From NCBI RefSeq assembly GCF_028473665.1, contig NZ_CP098774.1, positions 3,004,501 through 3,068,500 on the forward strand: a stretch of 64,000 nucleotides of DNA, in the 5' to 3' direction. The number at the start of each line of letters is the position of its first letter. The first letter of the stretch is position 1. Below, in pieces: positions 26,562 through 37,118 of the stretch. Position numbers and translations under genes: made by a program. The notes under the pieces were generated by a model that saw only the letters and a list, made by a program, of their open reading frames with translations, had not been told where the DNA came from and made no database searches. Source of the DNA: Sphingomonas sp. QA11. Its GTDB lineage: Bacteria > Pseudomonadota > Alphaproteobacteria > Sphingomonadales > Sphingomonadaceae.

Positions 26562-27189
26562 AACGGCCCGGACCCTCGTCATCGAAACGGCCACCGCCGC
26601 CTGCTCGGTCGCACTGATCGAGGATGGGGCGGTGATCGGCGCACGGCATGAAGTAGTCGGTCGCGGCCATGCCGAACGGCTGGTGCCGATGATCGCCGAA
26701 CTGCCCGAAGGTGGCCGGGCTGCGCGCATCCTGGTCGATTGCGGGCCGGGCAGTTTCACCGGCGTCCGCGTGGGGATTGCCGCCGCGCGCGGGCTTGCGC
26801 TCGGCTGGGGTGCCGAGGCGTTCGGCTACTCCTCGATGGCCATCGTGGCCGCGGCCGGTTTCGCGCGAAATCCGGATTGGCCGAGCCTTGCCGTCGTGCT
26901 TGAAGGCGGGCATGGCGAGGTCTTCATGCAGGCCTTCGACGCTCAGCTCGCGCCCGTTTCCGCGCTCGCCTCGCTCAAGCCCGAGGCGGCGCTCGCCCTG
27001 GTGCAGGGTCGCCCCGCGATCGGCAATGGCGTCCGATTCCTGCAAGCCCTGGACGACACGGCGCCTCTCACCGAAGCGCTGCCCAGCGCTGCCGACGCGG
27101 TGCTGCTGTCCCCGCCCCTTGTCACCCTGCCGCCCCGCCCGATCTACGGCCGGGCGCCCGATGCGAAACCCCTCGCGCCGGCTCAATGA
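26554..27189 (+). CDS. tsaB: tRNA t6A modification protein TsaB
   Basis: The 211-residue protein has the ASKHA-fold start [31 protein letters not shown], and [21 protein letters not shown]. These are the hallmarks of TsaB, the scaffold partner of TsaD in making N6-threonylcarbamoyladenosine at position 37 of ANN-decoding tRNAs. No ATG fits; TTG 26554, overlapping the preceding stop by eight bases, is the likeliest start. The end overlaps rimI by ATGA. The tsaB-rimI order is common in alphaproteobacteria. Confidence 0.92.
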   Translation: MPETARTLVIETATAACSVALIEDGAVIGARHEVVGRGHAERLVPMIAELPEGGRAARILVDCGPGSFTGVRVGIAAARGLALGWGAEAFGYSSMAIVAAAGFARNPDWPSLAVVLEGGHGEVFMQAFDAQLAPVSALASLKPEAALALVQGRPAIGNGVRFLQALDDTAPLTEALPSAADAVLLSPPLVTLPPRPIYGRAPDAKPLAPAQ

Positions 27190-27662
27190 GTACGATGCTG
27201 CATATGATCGAATTGCGTTCCGGCAGCATTGCCGATCTCGCCCTGGTCGATCAGCTTATGCAGGGAGCGTTCGATCCGCGCTTCGGTGAGGCCTGGACCC
27301 GCAATCAGTGCCTCGGCATTCTCGCCATGCCGGGCGTATGGCTGACCATCGCCACACTCGACGGAGACCCCGCCGGCTTCGCGCTGTCGCGCGTCATAGC
27401 CGACGAAGCGGAATTGCTGTTGCTGGCGACTGTACCTGCGATGCGACGTCGTGGCATCGCCGCTGCTTTACTACGTTCCGTCATTGCCGATGCCATAACA
27501 TCTGGTGCAGTTACTCTTCACCTTGAAGTCCGCGACGGCAATGATGCCATCAAGCTATATCGTGGTACAGGTTTCGTTAAGGTTGGTGAGCGTCGTAACT
27601 ACTACCGGGGCACCACAGGACAGGCTTTTGATGCCTTTACCTACCGACGCGACCTTTGCTGA
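27186..27662 (+). CDS. rimI: Ribosomal protein S18-alanine N-acetyltransferase
   Basis: The 158-residue GNAT enzyme has an acetyl-CoA loop AELLLLATVPAMRRRGIAAALL, then TLHLEVRDGNDAIKLYRGTGF and VGERRNYY, the RimI signature. It acetylates the N-terminus of ribosomal protein S18, and its gene typically neighbours tsaB. Translation is coupled to tsaB through an ATGA overlap. Confidence 0.92.
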   Translation: MSTMLHMIELRSGSIADLALVDQLMQGAFDPRFGEAWTRNQCLGILAMPGVWLTIATLDGDPAGFALSRVIADEAELLLLATVPAMRRRGIAAALLRSVIADAITSGAVTLHLEVRDGNDAIKLYRGTGFVKVGERRNYYRGTTGQAFDAFTYRRDLC

Positions 27663-27772
27663 AAACGGTTTCGATTCTACAATTGTTACTTGCACGTTGC
27701 GATCCAAAGTAGGATAGCGCGAGACACGGATGCGAGTTCAATGCAACCGAATAATGGGTCGAAAGGAATATA

Positions 27773-28189
27773 ATGGATACGCAAAGCGAGTTGCAGGAAA
27801 CCTTGATTACGCTGACCGCCGATATTGTTGCTGCACATGTCAGCAACAATAGCGTGGCCGTTTCGGACCTGCCGGTGCTGATCGCGAACGTGCATGGCGC
27901 GCTCTCGGGCCTTGGCGGCACCGCTCCGGCGCCGGAAGTGAAGCAGGAACCTGCGGTTTCGGTGCGTTCGTCGATCAAGCCAGACTACATTGTGTGCCTG
28001 GAAGACGGCAAGAAGCTGAAGATGCTGAAGCGCCACCTGATGACGCACTATCAGATGACACCGGAACAATATCGCGCGAAGTGGAACCTTCCGGCCGACT
28101 ATCCGATGGTCGCGCCCAACTATGCCGAACAGCGCCGCACCCTGGCGAAGAAGATCGGTCTCGGCACGAAGCGCCGCAAGACGCGCTGA
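27773..28189 (+). CDS. MucR/Ros-family transcriptional regulator
   Basis: The 138-residue protein has the MucR layout: N-terminal helical oligomerisation region, then the finger [21 protein letters not shown] and the block [25 protein letters not shown] with a basic tail. The finger is Cys-x2-Asp...His-x3-His: the second cysteine of classical Ros/MucR is an aspartate, a variant I recall in sphingomonads. Such proteins bind AT-rich DNA and often repress surface or accessory genes. AAGGAATATA precedes the ATG. Confidence 0.9.
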   Translation: MDTQSELQETLITLTADIVAAHVSNNSVAVSDLPVLIANVHGALSGLGGTAPAPEVKQEPAVSVRSSIKPDYIVCLEDGKKLKMLKRHLMTHYQMTPEQYRAKWNLPADYPMVAPNYAEQRRTLAKKIGLGTKRRKTR

Positions 28190-28205
28190 CCCCAGAATTC
28201 GGCCC

Positions 28206-28249
28206 CCGGAGTCCCCTGCCCCTCCCCGCGACGGAAAGGGGGGCTCCGG
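28206..28249 (+). terminator. Imperfect GC hairpin after mucR
   Basis: CCGGAGTCCCC and GGGGGGCTCCGG form an imperfect stem about 17 bases after the mucR stop. It is followed by CTTATTGCGAG rather than a long T run, so termination is likely but not certain. Confidence 0.45.
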
Positions 28250-28306
28250 CTTATTGCGAGTCGGTTGCCCTTTATCAATAAGCCCAAAGAGACTACATGA
28301 CGTGCC

Positions 28307-28729
28307 ATGGCACGCAAGATAGACCTCGAGGCCCTGTGCAATGAAAAGGGCCTGCGCATTACCGACCAGCGCCGCGTCATCGCGCGCGTTCTCTCCGAAG
28401 CGGAGGACCACCCGGACGTAGAGAAAGTCTATGCCCGCGCCTCGGCGATCGATCCCGGCATCTCGATCGCGACCGTGTACCGCACGGTACGCCTGTTCGA
28501 GGAAGCGGGCATCCTCGACCGCCATGATTTCGGCGATGGCCGCTCGCGCTACGAGCCGGCCCCTGAGTCGCATCACGACCACCTGATCGATGTCGAGACC
28601 GGCAAGGTGATCGAGTTCGTCGATCCCGAACTCGAACAATTGCAGAAGGCGATCGCCGAGCGGCTCGGTTTCCGTCTCGTCGACCATCGCATGGAGCTTT
28701 ACGGCGTCGCCCTGGATCGCAAGGCGTAG
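28307..28729 (+). CDS. fur: Ferric uptake regulator Fur
   Basis: The 140-residue protein has the Fur winged helix (GLRITDQRRVIARVL, VYRTVRLFEEAGILDR), then the metal-binding HHDHLIDVETGKVIEF and a C-terminal dimerisation region (KAIAERLGFRLVDHRMELYG). It lacks the cysteine pairs of the structural zinc site seen in some homologues, common for alphaproteobacterial Fur/Irr-type proteins. It is expected to control iron or manganese uptake. It precedes plsC by five bases. Confidence 0.9.
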   Translation: MARKIDLEALCNEKGLRITDQRRVIARVLSEAEDHPDVEKVYARASAIDPGISIATVYRTVRLFEEAGILDRHDFGDGRSRYEPAPESHHDHLIDVETGKVIEFVDPELEQLQKAIAERLGFRLVDHRMELYGVALDRKA

Positions 28730-28734
28730 GCCTG

Positions 28735-29679
28735 TTGACCGAAGCCCAACCGGGGGGCGCCATCCCGTCGACCGACGCTGATCGAAGACGGGCAGAGGCG
28801 GCGGCCGGGCATCCCGCACCAATCGACTTACTGGGCTGGGGCCGGATCGCGTTGCGCGCGTCGGGGCTGGCGCTGGGCCTGCTGATCACCGTTCCGCTCC
28901 ATTATCTTTGGCGGCTGCTCCGTATCGGATCGCCCTGGCCCAAGGTCTTTCTCGGCTGGGCGGCGCGATTCGCCGGGGCGCGGGTCGAGCGAGTCGGCGT
29001 GCCGCTGAAGCGTGACGTCTTCTACATCTCAAACCATCTGAGCTGGATCGACATCCTGGCGATCGCCGGACAGAGCGGTACCGCCTTCGTCGCCAAGGAG
29101 GAAATCCGCGCGGCGCCGGTGGTGGGGTGGCTCTCCGTGCTCAACCGCACGGTCTTCGTGAAGCGCGAGAACCGCATGGGCGTCGCCGAGCAAATCAACC
29201 AGCTGCGCGAGGCGCTGGCGGAGAACTGGTCGGTCACCGTGTTCCCGGAGGGAACGACGACCGACGGCAAGTCGCTGCTGCCCTTCAAGACCTCGATGCT
29301 CCGCGTGCTCGAGCCGCCTCCGCCGGGCGTGCTGGTCCAGCCGGTGCTGCTCGATTACGGCGCGATGGGCGAGGAAGTCGGCTGGATCGGCGTCGAGACC
29401 GGCGTGGACAATGCCAAGCGGCTCCTGTCGCGGCGCGGCTCTTTCAGGATGCGGGTCCATTTCCTCGACCCCTTCGATCCGCACGATTTTCCGGGGCGCA
29501 AGGCAATCGCCGCGGAAAGCCGGCGACGGATCGAGGAAGCGCTGGTGAAAACGCTGGGCCACCCGATCAGGCCATTCGCCTATGATGTCGGACCAGTGCG
29601 CTACGAGGCACCCGTTCCTCCCCGGGATGGAGAGGATTTGCCGCCTCATTCCCCTGGACCTATAGCGCCGCCATCATGA
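28735..29679 (+). CDS. plsC: 1-acyl-sn-glycerol-3-phosphate acyltransferase (PlsC-like)
   Basis: The 314-residue protein has a membrane segment near residues 45-65 ([18 protein letters not shown]), then acyltransferase motif [10 protein letters not shown] (the H-x4-D pair) and motif [14 protein letters not shown]. This family makes phosphatidic acid from lysophosphatidic acid on the inner membrane. There is no ATG in reach; TTG 28735 is used, five bases after the fur stop. The end overlaps miaB by ATGA. Confidence 0.88.
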   Translation: MTEAQPGGAIPSTDADRRRAEAAAGHPAPIDLLGWGRIALRASGLALGLLITVPLHYLWRLLRIGSPWPKVFLGWAARFAGARVERVGVPLKRDVFYISNHLSWIDILAIAGQSGTAFVAKEEIRAAPVVGWLSVLNRTVFVKRENRMGVAEQINQLREALAENWSVTVFPEGTTTDGKSLLPFKTSMLRVLEPPPPGVLVQPVLLDYGAMGEEVGWIGVETGVDNAKRLLSRRGSFRMRVHFLDPFDPHDFPGRKAIAAESRRRIEEALVKTLGHPIRPFAYDVGPVRYEAPVPPRDGEDLPPHSPGPIAPPS

Positions 29680-30998
29680 AACCCTCCCCAAAGACCTTTC
29701 ACGTCAAGTCGTTCGGTTGCCAGATGAACATGTATGACGGCGACCGCATGAGCGAGCTCATGGCCGCCGAGGGCCTGAGCGCGACTGACGACGCCAGTGC
29801 CGCCGACCTGATCGTGCTCAACACCTGCCACATCCGCGAAAGGGCGACGGAGAAGGTCTATTCGGACATCGGACGCCTGCGCAAGCACGGCCGCGCGCCG
29901 ATGATCGCGGTCGCGGGCTGCGTCGCGCAGGCCGAGGGCGCCGAGATCGTGCGCCGGGCGAAGGTGGATATCGTGGTCGGCCCGCAAGCCTATCACAACC
30001 TGCCGGAACTGGTCGCGAAGGCCGCCCGGGGCGAGGCAGCACTCGATACCGACATGCCGGTCGAGACCAAGTTCGGCGCCCTGCCCGCCCGCCGCCGCGT
30101 ACCACCCTCGGCATTCCTGACCGTGCAGGAAGGCTGCGACAAATTCTGTACCTATTGCGTCGTACCCTATACTCGCGGCGCCGAGGTCAGCCGGCCCTGG
30201 GCCGCGATCGTCGACGAAGCAAAGGCGCTGGTCGACGCGGGGGCGCGGGAGATCACCCTGCTCGGGCAGAACGTCAATGCCTGGACCGGCGACGATGCCG
30301 CGGGTCGCGCCGGCGGGCTCGATGCACTGGTCCGCGAGCTTGACCGGATCGAGGGACTGGCGCGCATCCGCTATACCACCAGCCACCCCAACGACATGAC
30401 CCAGGGACTGATCGACGCGCACCGCGACGTCGCGAAGCTGATGCCGTTCCTCCATCTGCCGGTACAGGCCGGCAGCGACCGGATCCTCAAGGCGATGAAC
30501 CGCAGCCACAGCCGCGATTCCTATCTGCGTATCCTCGACCGTGTCCGCGCGGCGCGGCCTGATATCGCCCTGTCGGGCGATTTCATCGTCGGCTTTCCGG
30601 GCGAGACCGAGGCCGAGTTCGCCGAGACGCTGAGCCTTGTCGATGCGGTCGGCTATGCCCAGGCCTTCAGCTTCAAATACAGTCCACGCCCCGGCACGCC
30701 CGCGGCCGACATGGACGACCAGATTGCGCCCGAGGTGATGGACGAGCGGCTGCAGCGGCTGCAGGCAGCGCTCAACCGCGACCAGGAAGCCTTCAACAAG
30801 GCAAGCGTCGGACGCCGTTGCGAGATATTGCTTGAGCGCAAGGGCAAGCTGCCCGGCCAGCTGATCGGCAAGAGCCCGTGGCTGCAATCGGTGCATCTCG
30901 TCGCGGACGCGGCGATCGGTGATCTGGTCGAGGTGGAGATCGAGGCAGCCTGGCCGAATTCGGTGTCGGGCGTGGAGCGAGTGCGCGAAGCCGCGTGA
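29676..30998 (+). CDS. miaB: tRNA-2-methylthio-N6-isopentenyladenosine synthase MiaB
   Basis: The 440-residue radical-SAM enzyme has the N-terminal methylthiotransferase domain with cluster cysteines ([25 protein letters not shown]), the radical-SAM motif [15 protein letters not shown], and a C-terminal TRAM domain. It adds a methylthio group at A37 of tRNAs decoding UNN codons, consuming a 4Fe-4S cluster. Translation is coupled to plsC. Confidence 0.97.
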   Translation: MKPSPKTFHVKSFGCQMNMYDGDRMSELMAAEGLSATDDASAADLIVLNTCHIRERATEKVYSDIGRLRKHGRAPMIAVAGCVAQAEGAEIVRRAKVDIVVGPQAYHNLPELVAKAARGEAALDTDMPVETKFGALPARRRVPPSAFLTVQEGCDKFCTYCVVPYTRGAEVSRPWAAIVDEAKALVDAGAREITLLGQNVNAWTGDDAAGRAGGLDALVRELDRIEGLARIRYTTSHPNDMTQGLIDAHRDVAKLMPFLHLPVQAGSDRILKAMNRSHSRDSYLRILDRVRAARPDIALSGDFIVGFPGETEAEFAETLSLVDAVGYAQAFSFKYSPRPGTPAADMDDQIAPEVMDERLQRLQAALNRDQEAFNKASVGRRCEILLERKGKLPGQLIGKSPWLQSVHLVADAAIGDLVEVEIEAAWPNSVSGVERVREAA

Positions 30999-31025
30999 AC
31001 CGCCTCATCCACATGGAGACAGACA

Positions 31026-31343
31026 ATGCTGGCAAGTCTGGGCCTCGGGGGTGATGGTGATGAGATATGGGCGATCAACGATGTGGAGGATTCCTTCGGC
31101 ATAGTGCTTGACGTGACGGATGCACCAACCTGGCGAACCGTCGGAAACGTGTGGACTTCGCTGCTCAAGGAGCTTCCCGCCGACGCGGTTGACGATCGCG
31201 AAACCTGGCGGCGCTTCTGCGCCGCGATCGCGCGCGAAACCAATGTCGACCCGACCACCATTGCTCCCGAAACCAGACTACTAGGCAGATACGGACTCAT
31301 CGACATCATCCGCCAATGGTTTGGGCGAAGCACGGCGCGGTAG
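31026..31343 (+). CDS. Small hypothetical protein, possibly acyl-carrier-like
   Basis: A 105-residue protein starting 27 bases after miaB, with a GGAGACAGACA ribosome site. The C-terminal part, WRRFCAAIARETNVDPTTIAPETRLLG, resembles the first helix and loop of an acyl-carrier domain, but there is no serine for a phosphopantetheine arm. I do not recognise the family. It ends four bases from the convergent MerR gene. Confidence 0.6.
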   Translation: MLASLGLGGDGDEIWAINDVEDSFGIVLDVTDAPTWRTVGNVWTSLLKELPADAVDDRETWRRFCAAIARETNVDPTTIAPETRLLGRYGLIDIIRQWFGRSTAR

Positions 31344-31346
31344 ACA

Positions 31347-31808
31347 TTAGCGAGCACGCGCCGCACGTCGGGGCTCCCCGCCGACTGCCCCATCTTCCGG
31401 CGCCTGTGCCGAACAGGCCTCGAATGCGCCAAACACGGGTTCAGGCCCCCTCTGCCCTCCCTCGAGCCAGGCGACCTTGGCGCGGGTATAGTCGACCATC
31501 GCGCCGAGTTGTCCGGCCTTTTCCTCCAGTCGAACGAGTTGCAGGCGCATCAGCTCCAGGCTGCGCGCCGGCGTCATGCCGCCTCCCTTATATTCGGCCG
31601 CCAAGGTGGCAATCTCGCGCAGCGAGAAGCCGAGCGACTGCCCCATCCTGATGAGCCGCGCACTCTCCAGATGCTCCTCGGTGAAGATCTGATACGGATT
31701 GGCGCCGCCCTTCATCCCCGTGTCAGGTTCGAGGAGGCCCTTGCGGATGTAGAAGCGGACCGTGTCGGTGCTCAGCCCGGCGCGTTTCGCGAATTCCGAG
31801 ATCAGCAT
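31347..31808 (-). CDS. MerR-family transcriptional regulator
   Basis: The 153-residue protein has the MerR winged helix (MLISEFAKRAGLSTDTVRFYIRKGLLEP, about residues 1-28), FTEEHLESARLIRMGQSLGFSLREI, and a coiled-coil (SLELMRLQLVRLEEKAGQL). A lone cysteine near the C-terminus (EACSAQ) does not form a metal-site pair, so it is likely not a classic metal sensor. It is divergent from an SDR gene across an 80-base gap with a 19-base-spaced promoter, the typical MerR target. ATG 31808 gives the natural start. Confidence 0.88.
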   Translation of the reverse strand: MLISEFAKRAGLSTDTVRFYIRKGLLEPDTGMKGGANPYQIFTEEHLESARLIRMGQSLGFSLREIATLAAEYKGGGMTPARSLELMRLQLVRLEEKAGQLGAMVDYTRAKVAWLEGGQRGPEPVFGAFEACSAQAPEDGAVGGEPRRAARAR

Positions 31809-31821
31809 TGTCGAATATCCC

Positions 31822-31852
31822 TTGACCATGGACCATAGTCCACCCTTATAGG
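31822..31852 (+). promoter_or_regulatory. MerR-type promoter/operator of the SDR gene
   Basis: TTGACC (31822-31827) and TATAGG (31847-31852) are separated by 19 bases, the overlong spacer on which MerR activators act. Inside the spacer TGGAC-CATA-GTCCA (31829-31842) is an inverted repeat. Position and spacing strongly suggest that the adjacent MerR protein activates the SDR gene from here. Confidence 0.75.
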
Positions 31853-31888
31853 AATTGCTCCCTCGACTGTGGAGCATGAAAAATCGTG

Positions 31889-32719
31889 ATGAAGATCGCA
31901 CTGGTCACCGGCGCCTCGGCCGGTATCGGCGAGGCAACTGCCCGCCGCCTTCTCGCCGACGGTTACCGCGTGTTCGCCGCCGCGCGGCGGCTCGACCGCA
32001 TGGCCTCTCTGGCAGACGCGGGCGCCGAACTGATCGACCTGGACCTCACCGTAGATGCCTCGATCGTCGCCGCGATGGAGACGATCCGCGCGAAAGCCGG
32101 GCGGATCGACATACTCGTCAACAATGCCGGTTATGGCAGCTACGGCGCGCTGGAGGATGTGCCGATGGAGGAGGCACGACGCCAGGTGGAGGTTAACCTG
32201 TTCGGTCTTGCGCGACTGTGCCAGCTCGCCACGCCGATGATGCGGGCGCAGAAGGATGGCACGATCGTCAATGTCACCTCGATCGGCGGCAAGTTCGGCG
32301 AACCGTTCGGCGCCTGGTATCACGCGACCAAGTTCGCGGTGGAAGGGCTGAGCGACTGCTTGCGCATGGAGCTGCGGCCGTTCGGCATCCGCGTCGTGGT
32401 GATCGAGCCCGGCGCGATTCGCACCGAATGGGGCGGCATCGCGCACCAGAGCCTGCTCGAACGATCGGGCGACAGCGCCTACGCGCCCTATGCGCAGCGC
32501 CATGCCGCAATGCTGGGCAGTGCCGACTCGTTCACCTTCGCCTCCCCGCCGGAAGTGGTGGCGAACATCATCGCGAAGGCGGCCGCCGCGCGCCGCCCAC
32601 GAATCCGCTATGCGATCGGCGGCGGGGCCAAGACGTTCCTGCTGCTCGTCACGCTGTTGCCCGACCGGATGCTCGACGCGCTGATGTGGCGGATGAGCCA
32701 GTCGGGCAGGGTCGGATGA
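31889..32719 (+). CDS. Short-chain dehydrogenase/reductase
   Basis: The 276-residue enzyme has the SDR cofactor loop TGASAGIGEATAR, NNAGYG, the catalytic serine in NVTSIGG and the YxxxK-like active site in WYHATKFAVEGLSDCLRMEL (tyrosine and lysine separated by three residues). It should use NAD(P)H on an alcohol or carbonyl substrate that is not identifiable. ATG 31889 is used; a GTG three bases upstream is possible. Regulation by the divergent MerR protein is indicated by the promoter. The pair interrupts the common miaB-phoH order. Confidence 0.9.
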   Translation: MKIALVTGASAGIGEATARRLLADGYRVFAAARRLDRMASLADAGAELIDLDLTVDASIVAAMETIRAKAGRIDILVNNAGYGSYGALEDVPMEEARRQVEVNLFGLARLCQLATPMMRAQKDGTIVNVTSIGGKFGEPFGAWYHATKFAVEGLSDCLRMELRPFGIRVVVIEPGAIRTEWGGIAHQSLLERSGDSAYAPYAQRHAAMLGSADSFTFASPPEVVANIIAKAAAARRPRIRYAIGGGAKTFLLLVTLLPDRMLDALMWRMSQSGRVG

Positions 32720-32905
32720 GCGTTGCCGGGAGGAAACAGGGCGACGAAGAATCGGCGGAAGCATCCATATTCCCCTGTCCTCCCCGCTCGCGCTCTGCCA
32801 AACTCGCGGATGGATGATGCTGACTCGCCCCCTCCCCGGAACCCCGCGCCGCGCGGTCAGTTCGGGTGAGTCACCCGCCCTTCCTCTCCCGCCCGAAGGA
32901 ACCGC

Positions 32906-33904
32906 ATGAGCCGCAAGCCTGTCCAAGCCCAGTCCGGTGACCGCAGCCGTACAGAGGTCGTGTTCGACAAGCCCCAGCTCATGCCGCAGCTCTTCGGCGA
33001 GTTCGACCAGAACCTGCTGCTGCTCGAGAACCGCATGGGGGTGTACATTACAGCGCGCGGCAACCGGGTCGGGCTCGAAGGCACGGCTGAAGCGGTCGCG
33101 GCGGCGCGCGACGTGCTGCAGAGCCTGTACAACAGAATCGTGCGCGGCGAGCGGGCCGATGCCGGGCTGGTCGATGCGGTGATCGCGATGTCGGCCGAGC
33201 CGACGCTTGCCGGCATCATCCGCGCCGATGCGGACGGCGCGCCGCAGGTGATGATCCGCACGCGCAAGAAGACGATCGTGCCGCGCACCCTGGCGCAGCA
33301 GCATTACATGCGCGAGCTGCTCAACCACGACATCATCTTCGCGCTCGGGCCGGCGGGCACGGGCAAGACCTATATCGCGGTGGCGCAGGCTGTGGCGCAG
33401 CTGATCACCGGCAGCGTTCAGCGGCTGATCCTGTCGCGACCCGCGGTGGAGGCGGGCGAGAAGCTCGGCTTCCTGCCCGGCGACATGAAGGAGAAGGTCG
33501 ATCCCTATCTGCGCCCGCTCTACGACGCGCTGAACGACTGCCTCCCGGCGGAACAGGTCGAGCGGCGCATCCTGTCGGGCGAGATCGAGATCGCGCCGAT
33601 CGCCTTCATGCGCGGCCGCACGCTGGCCGACGCCTTCATCATCCTGGACGAGGCGCAGAACACCACGCCGGCGCAGATGAAGATGTTCCTTACCCGTTTC
33701 GGCGAGAACAGCCGCATGGTGGTGTGCGGCGACCCCAAGCAGACCGACCTTCCCGGCGGCATGGCGGCATCCGGCCTGAACGACGCGGTCGGCCGGCTTG
33801 AGGGTGTCGAGGGACTGTCGATCTGCCGTTTCGGCGCGGGCGACGTGGTACGGCACCCGATCGTCGGACGGATCGTCGAGGCTTATGAGGGTGTCGATGC
33901 TTGA
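32906..33904 (+). CDS. PhoH-family ATPase
   Basis: The 332-residue protein has an N-terminal KH-like part (NLLLLENRMGVYITARGNRV) and a PhoH ATPase domain with Walker A GPAGTGKTY, SRPAVEAGEKLGFLPGD and Walker B FIILDEAQNTTPAQMKMFLTRFG. PhoH/YbeZ works with YbeY in RNA and ribosome quality functions. The next gene is ybeY, overlapping by eight bases. Confidence 0.94.
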   Translation: MSRKPVQAQSGDRSRTEVVFDKPQLMPQLFGEFDQNLLLLENRMGVYITARGNRVGLEGTAEAVAAARDVLQSLYNRIVRGERADAGLVDAVIAMSAEPTLAGIIRADADGAPQVMIRTRKKTIVPRTLAQQHYMRELLNHDIIFALGPAGTGKTYIAVAQAVAQLITGSVQRLILSRPAVEAGEKLGFLPGDMKEKVDPYLRPLYDALNDCLPAEQVERRILSGEIEIAPIAFMRGRTLADAFIILDEAQNTTPAQMKMFLTRFGENSRMVVCGDPKQTDLPGGMAASGLNDAVGRLEGVEGLSICRFGAGDVVRHPIVGRIVEAYEGVDA

Positions 33905-34409
33905 AACAGCCCTCTCGATCGAATCGCCCTGGCCGGAGACCATCGACTGGGAGGCGCTAGCGCTGCGCGCCGCCACCGCAGCGATGGAGCGCACGCCGCA
34001 CGGGGACATGCTCACCGCCACGGCGCTGATCGAAGTCTCCGTCCGGCTGACCACCGATGAGGAAGTGCAGACGCTCAACGCGCAGTACCGCCACAAGGAC
34101 AAGCCGACCAACGTGCTGAGCTTCCCGATGGTGCAGCCAGACCTGCTCGACACGATCGACCAGAATTCGGATGATGGCGAGGTGCTGCTCGGCGATATCG
34201 TGCTGGCGCATGGCGTCTGCCTTCGCGAGGCGGCCGAGCGGAATATTGCGATCGAGGATCACGCGACGCATCTGATCGTGCATGGCACGCTGCATTTACT
34301 CGGCTATGATCATATGGAAGATCATGAGGCCGAGGCGATGGAGAGTATCGAAACCGATGCGCTGGCGTCGCTGGGCCTGCATGACCCTTATCTGATACGC
34401 GAGGACTGA
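33897..34409 (+). CDS. ybeY: Endoribonuclease YbeY
   Basis: The 170-residue protein has YbeY blocks DKPTNVLSFP, LLGDIVLAHGVC and the metal motif HLIVHGTLHLLGYDH. YbeY is a zinc-dependent RNase in 16S rRNA 3' end maturation and ribosome quality control. ATG 33897 overlaps phoH; an ATG four codons upstream is an alternative. It is followed by corC after eight bases. Confidence 0.95.
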   Translation: MLETALSIESPWPETIDWEALALRAATAAMERTPHGDMLTATALIEVSVRLTTDEEVQTLNAQYRHKDKPTNVLSFPMVQPDLLDTIDQNSDDGEVLLGDIVLAHGVCLREAAERNIAIEDHATHLIVHGTLHLLGYDHMEDHEAEAMESIETDALASLGLHDPYLIRED

Positions 34410-34417
34410 CACACCAC

Positions 34418-35347
<930 letters not shown>

Positions 35348-35369
35348 GCGCTGGCCAGGCCCGACATCC

Positions 35370-36989
35370 CTATCCCATGATGCGCGAGGCGACTGCCTCG
35401 CCCACCTTGATTCCGTCCACCGCCGCCGAGAGGATGCCGCCCGCATAGCCGGCGCCCTCGCCGGCCGGAAACAGGCCCGCGGTATTGAGGCTCTGGAAGT
35501 CGGCGCCGCGCGTGATCCTGACCGGCGACGAGGTGCGCGTCTCGACCCCGGTCATCACCGCATCCGGATGATCGTAGCCGGGGATCTCCCGGCCAAAGGC
35601 GACCAGCGCCTCGCGCATCGCGGTAACGGCGAACTCGGGCAGGCATTCAGCCAGGTCAGTCGGGGACACGCCCGGCAGATAGGAAGGCACGACGGTCCCG
35701 AGGCTGGTCGAGGCGCGGCCGGCGAGGAAATCCCCCAGGGTCTGGGCCGGTGCCTTGTAGCTCGAGCCGCCCGCGACATAGGCGCGCGATTCCCAATGCC
35801 GTTGAAGCGCGATGCCGGCCAGGGGATGGTCCGGATAGTCGCGCGCCGGATCGATGCCGACGACGATGCCTGAATTGGCATTGCGCTCGTTGCGTGAATA
35901 TTGGCTCATGCCGTTGGTGGCGACTCGCCCCTCCTCAGAGGTCGCGGCGACGACGGTGCCGCCGGGGCACATGCAGAAGCTGTAGACGGTGCGACCGTTC
36001 CCGCAATGGTGCGACAGGCTGTAGTCGGCCGCGCCGAGGATCGGGTGGCCGGCCGAATGGCCGAAACGGGCATCGTCGATCCAGGATTGGGGGTGTTCGA
36101 TGCGCACGCCGATCGAGAAGGGCTTTGCCTCGACGAACACGCCCTCGTCATGGAGCATGTGGAAGGTATCACGCGCGCTGTGGCCGACCGCGAGCACCAC
36201 ATGTTCAGCCTCGAGATACTCCCCGGTGTGCAGGCGCAGCCCGCGCACGCGGCGCTCCCCTTGCGCGTCGGTCGCGATATCGATCCCGTCGACCCGGTGC
36301 CCGAACCGGTATTCGCCGCCTAGCCCCTCGATCGTCTCGCGCATGCTCTGGACCATCGCCACCAGGCGGAAGGTGCCGATATGCGGGTGGGCCTCGGTCA
36401 GGATCTCCGCCGGCGCGCCGGCCTTGACGAATTCGATGAGCACCTTGCGATCGAGATGCCGCGGATCCTTGATCCGGCTGTAGAGCTTGCCGTCGGAAAA
36501 AGTGCCGGCGCCCCCTTCCCCGAACTGGACGTTGGATTCGGGATCGAGCACGCTGCGACGCCACAGGCCCCAGGTGTCCTTGGTGCGCTGCTTCACCTCC
36601 TTGCCGCGATCGAGGATGATCGGGCGAAAGCCCATCTGGGCAAGGATCAGCCCGGCGAACAGGCCGCACGGCCCGGCGCCGATCACGACGGGACGAGGAC
36701 CGCTCCAGCCGGACGGCGCCCGGACGGGAAAACGATAGCCGGTGTCGGGCGTCCGCTGGACATGGCGGTCCTTGCGGAAACGGGCGAGGACCGTGGCCTC
36801 GTCGCGAAGGGTCACGTCCACCGAATAGACGAGCTGGATGTCGGTCTTGTCGCGGGCATCGTGCGCGCGCCGGGCGACGGCGTAGCGGACCATATCCCGC
36901 GGCGTGATGCGCAGGCGCTTGCGGATCGCGGCCGCCAGGGCTTCCTCGGGATGGTCGAGCGGCAGTTTCAGTTCAGTGATGCGGAGCAT
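35370..36989 (-). CDS. FAD-dependent oxidoreductase (NAD(P)/FAD family)
   Basis: The 539-residue protein has an N-terminal RNA-binding-like region (LRITELKLPLDHPEEALAAA), the dinucleotide loop VVIGAGPCGLFAGLILAQMG, then SNVQFGEGGAGTFSDGKLYS, VVLAVGHSARDTF, YSFCMCPGGTVVAA and a C-terminal FAD motif NTAGLFPAGEGAGYAGGILSAAVDG. It belongs to the widespread uncharacterised family of about 540 residues annotated as NAD(P)/FAD-dependent oxidoreductase (BAI1-like). Substrate unknown. ATG 36989 matches the family's MLRITEL start; longer readings are not supported. Confidence 0.88.
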   Translation of the reverse strand: MLRITELKLPLDHPEEALAAAIRKRLRITPRDMVRYAVARRAHDARDKTDIQLVYSVDVTLRDEATVLARFRKDRHVQRTPDTGYRFPVRAPSGWSGPRPVVIGAGPCGLFAGLILAQMGFRPIILDRGKEVKQRTKDTWGLWRRSVLDPESNVQFGEGGAGTFSDGKLYSRIKDPRHLDRKVLIEFVKAGAPAEILTEAHPHIGTFRLVAMVQSMRETIEGLGGEYRFGHRVDGIDIATDAQGERRVRGLRLHTGEYLEAEHVVLAVGHSARDTFHMLHDEGVFVEAKPFSIGVRIEHPQSWIDDARFGHSAGHPILGAADYSLSHHCGNGRTVYSFCMCPGGTVVAATSEEGRVATNGMSQYSRNERNANSGIVVGIDPARDYPDHPLAGIALQRHWESRAYVAGGSSYKAPAQTLGDFLAGRASTSLGTVVPSYLPGVSPTDLAECLPEFAVTAMREALVAFGREIPGYDHPDAVMTGVETRTSSPVRITRGADFQSLNTAGLFPAGEGAGYAGGILSAAVDGIKVGEAVASRIMG

Positions 36990-37118
36990 CGCCGCGCCAT
37001 AGCGGGGCGCGGCGATTTCGGCCACTCGCGCGGCGGTCGCCCCTTCGCCACCCTGCCCCGGCCGGTCCCGCGACGCGTTAGCACGGTATAAACGATCAAT
37101 ATCTATAGCTGCGCGGCG

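Noticed and set aside
28022..28100. MucR finger with Asp in place of the second Cys seen as a defect
   Set aside because: I recall this Cys-x2-Asp form as usual in sphingomonad MucR proteins, so it is not treated as an anomaly.
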